The translations under genes and the position numbers were made by a program. A DNA stretch of 64,000 nucleotides from Archegozetes longisetosus (taxonomy: Eukaryota > Arthropoda > Arachnida > Sarcoptiformes > Trhypochthoniidae). Each line of letters opens with the position of its first letter. Positions within the stretch are counted from its first letter, which is position 1. The DNA is taken from positions 11,253,843 through 11,317,842 of the forward strand of contig JAEMBT020000003.1 of assembly GCA_018873245.2 (NCBI GenBank), in the 5' to 3' direction. Positions 60,012 to 64,000 of this stretch are shown in pieces. The notes beneath the pieces were generated by a model, which ran no database searches, had not been told where the DNA came from, and was given only the letters and a program-made list of their open reading frames with translations.

Positions 60012-60867
60012 ATGAAACGAAAGAATGATATTCGCGATTGGTTTCACAATAAAAATTCAACCAATACTGAAAATATTGGTAGATGGGACTCTATGCGGGC
60101 ACATACTTTTGATAATTGATCCTGATAGTACTCAGTGTGGGGAGTCGAATGATGTATTACATGCCATGTTTTATCGACAAATTACGTGAATATTTTAATT
60201 TTTTAATAATTATTATATACCCCAGGCACCCACTTTTGATGATCTATCCTAATAGTACTCGATGTAGTGAGTCGAATGATATATTACATGCCCATATTCT
60301 ACCCATAAATTACGTAAAAATGAAATATTTTAAAAACTCAATAATAGTTCTATCGCTAGGTATATCCTCCGAAACGCGATATAAGATAATTCTCTATAAA
60401 ATAATTAAGTATCTACGTGCGTGGTTAAACTCAGTGAAAATTGCGTCAGGTCGCGAAGCGATGAACGCTTCGCGTTCCGAGTGAAGCGATCTGACGCTAT
60501 CTTCAGCTTAGGTTAAATCGGGTTCGTGGTGGTTAGGTTAAACGAGTCGCCAATAGGTACTTTGAGAGGAAGGATGAATGGAGAGTGGATGTCTGGGGTG
60601 GTCGGGAGGGTTCCTGGGGTATATAATAATTATTAAAAAATCATATTTTTCACGTCATTTGTGGATAAAACATGGCATGTAATACATCATTCGACTTCCC
60701 ACACTGAGTACTATTAGGATCAATTATCAAAAGTATGTGCCCGCATAGAGTCCCATCTACCAAATAGTGTTCGAAAATCATCGGTCAGCTGAAGATACTC
60801 GAGTTAGCGAGTCAAATACAAAAATATATAGTGAAAATCAAGAAGCTACCTGGAAATGAGTTGCCTA
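60012..60867 (+). pseudogene. hAT transposase N-terminal remnant, split by an insertion
   Basis: The ATG at 60012 gives MKRKNDIRDWFHNKNSTN up to the nested insertion at 60076. After it, the frame resumes at the second ATA (60764) and stays open for about 30 codons (VFENHRSAEDTRVSES) to a TGA near 60858. Only the polar N-terminal region of a hAT transposase is represented; the catalytic part is deleted. Confidence 0.65.
60076..60763. mobile_element. Nested long-TIR (foldback-like) element, 688 bp
   Basis: Inverted repeats of about 145 bp begin ttggtagatgggactctatg on the left and read identically in reverse on the right. They run through gtattacatgccatgtttta and end near tataccccagg. A partial third copy of the TIR interior lies at 60222-60310. 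ATA flanks both ends (60073-60075, 60764-60766), a likely 3-bp target duplication. The centre (60440-60500) holds a GC-rich hairpin built on gcgaagcg...cgcttcgc and gcgtcag...ctgacgc. No transposase; superfamily unknown, with PIF/Harbinger-like 3-bp duplication as one option. Confidence 0.85.
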
Positions 60868-61010
60868 ATTAAGTGATAAGATAGTTGAATATTAATTAAA
60901 ATTAAAGATTTACTTGTGCAGCAATAAAAGCGTTTACTTTACAAAGAAAAAACATTTATTTTTTAGAGAACCGGTCGTAAAAATTTTGGCAGCTCACCAT
61001 TGCTAAGTAG

Positions 61011-62372
61011 TCCTTGAATGACAGGCGTCTGCGAACGACCCAAGATCACTTCATCATTCATTCTGGCATTCTTTATTAAAAAACTTTAAATAATTATATA
61101 ATTGTTAGAAATTTAATTGTGTAAATATATTTCATGAAATTAATGAGTAGCAATTCAACATGTTAATATTGTGATAATTTAAAAAATAATAAGAAAAATT
61201 ATTTAGTATAAATCAGACCAGGAAAACTAGGGCATTATTAATTCTTATAAGTAAAATGTTGTTCAAATTATTAAACTTCTAGAATATCTCAAATAACAAG
61301 TTAAAAATCTTATTAATTGCTTCTCCAATGTTTGCAAGACAATTTCTCAATACAATAAATCGTATCATTTAAAATATAGCTGAATATACGAACGAAAGAA
61401 TTAAAACGATTGACAATCACTTATTGAGTACTTACACTTTTTTATCGCAAAATGAGCCCTCCAGATATTCTTAATTCATCTCTACTGTTGAATAAATAGA
61501 GGCCAAGCTTACATTGACATGATAATCAACTGAATTAGTCGTAAATTTAGGATTAATTGTTTCTAATAGAAAATTCAATGATTTTGTGTTCGATGTTAAC
61601 CGAAGATAATTTTCCTCTCATAAAAGTCATGTTTTCTTCTCTATTTGAAATTCTTAGAGCTACGTTCGAGAATAGTATGGTCGAAAGTCGAATCAATATG
61701 AGGCTTTGTGAAGGATTAACATATATACTGGTATGAATGAGCAGTATGGATGCCAAATCTAAAAGACCGAAGAGCTGCAGCTGAAAAGAATGAGATTCTT
61801 CGACTCAAAGATATATGTGAAGACATTTTATACTGTGAACTAACTATTGAAAATACTATATAAAAATTACAATTATTGTAAATGATTAAAATACATCTGA
61901 GTTATTACAATCAAGAGTAGATATGTCTGCGTTCATATTTGCAGTAATTGCGAGTCATGCAAATTTCTAATTTAAATTCGTCTGCTCATGAAAAATATTA
62001 CTGAAAACTTATTTGCAATTTCAGTCTATTTTTCTTAACGGATAATTTTATTTCATTGCAACACTGCTCAATAATGAAAAATAAACTCAGAAATTACAAA
62101 AATTCTGAAACGAGACATTATGCAAACTTTTGCAAGTAATTTACATCATATTTTTGTATTATGAATACTATTTTTAAATCTATATAACAATCGGAGAATC
62201 GTAATAACGATAGTCACGGAAAGCAGCCTCATTGCATCAGAGATATTGCCACAAAATATGATTATAAAGTCTGCAGGAAATGATTGGTATAGAATTGGTT
62301 ATCCTGATTTCCTTTTGCAGATCAAATAAGACATAAGATATGTAATCCTTACATCATCTCAACAATCATTTG
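61011..62372. other. Gene-free stretch
   Basis: AT-rich sequence with no recognised gene or paired repeat. Confidence 0.5.
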
Positions 62373-62374
62373 TA

Positions 62375-62758
62375 ACAGTTGGGCTGAAAAGTTCGTAGGC
62401 TGACACGTAAATGGTGCCACTAGTATTAAATCCATATGATTTTTAATTAGCCCTAACCTTCAAAAGATACGTGTATAAATTTGACATCTGACGAACCCTT
62501 AGTTTATGAGATATAGCATTTTGAGTGAAGCAACTTGTGTTAGTTTAAGGCTAAAGTGTGTTGTGTTAGTTGTGTTAGGCAACTTGTGTTAGTTTGAGGC
62601 TAAAGACAAATCGTATTATAAAAATGGTATAGAAAAATCGTATGACCGCTATAATCGTTGTATCGCCCTCGAAGGCAACTATATTGAATAATAAAATCAA
62701 ATTTTATCAAAAAAATTTTTTTTTCTATGTTAGCCTACGAACTTTTCAGCCCAACTGT
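62375..62758 (+). mobile_element. Internally deleted mariner, 384 bp
   Basis: Left acagttgggctgaaaagttc and the reverse of the right are identical for about 27 bp, through gtaggct. TA flanks both ends (62373-62374, 62759-62760). Inside, 62602-62691 encodes the last residues of a mariner transposase (YKNGIEKSYDRYNRCIALEG, then NYIE and stop). The rest of the gene is deleted, so it depends on a transposase supplied elsewhere. The ends differ from the mariner at 48.9 kb, so it belongs to another family. Confidence 0.9.
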
Positions 62759-63480
62759 TATTTATTCTTTAAAAATTATTTTCGCATTACGAGAGACTGA
62801 AAACAATGACAACTATTTTCTATTACTTGGCGATTGTACATATTTCATGAATTCTAAACATCATTTGAATGTACTTTTCTGTATTATGGCTTTCAAGCGA
62901 TAGTTTCATAGGCTTTCAATTATTACAATTAAGTGATAGTATGCGATAACCAGTCATCTCTTGTTTAATATTTCATATGAAAAAAGCTTTTTAAATACTA
63001 TTAAGGCCTAGTGACATAAAGTACGACGTATATTAAATAAGATTTTTATTACCTAAATTAAAGTTTGGTTATTAAATAAACAAAAGTTTCGATGAAACAA
63101 AACAATAGATTTAGAGAGAAAATAATAAAATTAACAATAATTTATAAAAAAAACAACTTAATTTGAACATATATTGAATGAGTTTAAGTAATATTCTAAA
63201 GGGTATTACCTCAATTTGTAGAAATCAACATATAGATATATAAAATATAGAATCATCTTTACTGACTTGTAAAAAATAGAAAATTAAAAGTAATTTTTAA
63301 AAAATATATAATCCATTAAACAGAAATATAAAAAATTAAAATAAAGAAAATTCAACAATGTGCATATAAAATAACAGAATGCACAATTTAAAATTGGGGC
63401 ATCTATTTTAAAGTTTATAAAATTGTAAAGTTTACAAACTTTTAAACTTTTGTAATTACTATCAAGTGGGTGTTATTTTT

Positions 63481-64000
63481 ATGATGGACGAGTTTCGTTT
63501 TTTAAATGTTACCAAAAAAAAATACTTTTTTAGTGCACCAAGGTTTTTTTTTCAAATAAGTAGCAATCCCAAAAATAGTACAAAATATTGGAAGTGTAAA
63601 AATGTATCTTGCCCATCAACTATAACTCTTACCAACAACACTATTGTCAACAAACCAGCAACTCACAATCATGAGCCTCCAGAAGGAGACATTTTAAAAT
63701 ATGAAACTAAATCGAGATTGAGAAGAGCCTTAGAAGAAGAGTCACATCGCCCTGTAAAGCAAATTTATAATCAGTGATAAGAGAGAGAAATGACGAATTA
63801 GCCGAAAGATATACTGAAAATCAAATAGCAGATGCATTGATAACTTATGATAGCGTTCAAGCATACATGTATCGTCAACGAAAGGCTACTCTCCCAAATC
63901 TACCTAAAACAAGATAAGAAATTAACTTGGATGGTGAAATGATAAAAACAAAGTCAAATGAAGGATCTGAAAATAAAATTTTGGGATTTTGCATCAAGAA
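63481..64000 (+). pseudogene. FLYWCH zinc-finger / MULE transposase relic, continuing past the window
   Basis: ATG 63481 opens MMDEFRFLNV. It continues with a FLYWCH-type finger: YWKCKNVSCPSTITL, then THNHEPPEG (Cys-x5-Cys...His-x-His), and the spacer RLRRALEEESHRPVKQIYNQ. A stop at 63775-63777 is followed, one frame over, by the continuation RNDELAERYT...SVQAYMYRQRKATLPNLPKT and, after another stop, INLDGEMIKT. The order matches FLYWCH-MULE proteins of arthropods, in which the catalytic domain comes next, here beyond base 64000. The two breaks mark a relic. Confidence 0.75.

Larger units (their letters stand above)
59742..61002 (+). mobile_element. hAT element with perfect 8-bp target duplication, interrupted by a nested element
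   Basis: The left end cagtggtgagctggagcc pairs with the reverse of the right end, caatggtgagctgcc. CTAAGTAG is duplicated exactly at 59734-59741 and 61003-61010. The interior keeps only the first codons of a transposase (ATG 60012: MKRKNDIRDWFHNKN), a start typical of one hAT subgroup. It is split by the element at 60076-60763. Confidence 0.92.

Noticed and set aside
60116..60484. 122-codon frame
   Set aside because: Lies inside the arms and hairpin of the nested element; no domain.

Overview
The window is AT-rich eukaryotic nuclear DNA, almost certainly from an arthropod. The evidence is a single-domain angiotensin-converting enzyme of arthropod size, an arylsulfatase B type sulfatase, DEG/ENaC and seven-transmembrane chemoreceptor-like genes, short GT-AG introns (about 50 to 400 nt), AATAAA signals, and mariner, Tc1, hAT and MULE elements. 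A chelicerate, possibly a mite, would fit, but the sequence alone does not settle this. No bacterial, viral or organellar signature was seen.

Layout. 0.3-2.7 kb: 5' part of a sulfatase gene (minus strand), with an intact Tc1/IS630-like transposon (3.0-4.5 kb) just upstream of its start codon. 4.5-16 kb: mostly non-coding, with hAT relics (6.5-7.3, 10.9-11.5, 15.1-16.2 kb), a C2H2 zinc-finger gene (8.6-9.1 kb), a GC-rich SWIM-domain element (12.0-13.1 kb) and a dispersed repeat. 16.6-18.0 kb: intronless DEG/ENaC channel gene. 18-26 kb: MITEs, a hAT tail, a small Gly/Trp/Tyr-rich secreted peptide gene carrying a frameshift, a 1.6-kb long-TIR element, a hAT MITE and a mariner-like relic. 25.7-30.2 kb: two tandem five-exon membrane receptor genes; the second carries a frameshift. 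34.4-36.1 kb: AGCTC-rich repeat arrays and a decayed SDR copy.

39.0-44.8 kb is the most unusual part. Three same-strand genes of the ubiquitin pathway lie together: a RING/zinc-finger protein ending in a complete 76-residue ubiquitin-like domain with a mature-type GlyGly plus one extra residue; a divergent E2 with His-Met-Asn in place of His-Pro-Asn; and a gene that, by my splice reconstruction, joins a MARF1-like NYN domain to a USP4/15-type deubiquitinase. Ligase, modifier, conjugating enzyme and protease thus sit within 6 kb. Whether they act as one modifier system is inference.

47.3-50.2 kb: a dead Tc1-like element directly abutted by a mariner that used the same TA. 50.7-51.6 kb: SDR gene of three exons with a one-base frameshift. 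53.1-56.9 kb: complete eight-exon ACE gene. 57.9-62.8 kb: MITEs, a hAT element with a perfect 8-bp target duplication that is itself split by a long-TIR element, and an internally deleted mariner. 63.5 kb to the end: a FLYWCH/MULE transposase relic running off the window.

Exon boundaries were placed by eye from splice signals, phase and family alignment. Three genes that otherwise look good (SDR, receptor 2, Gly-rich peptide) each need one single-base correction, so either local pseudogenisation or residual indel errors in the assembly should be considered.
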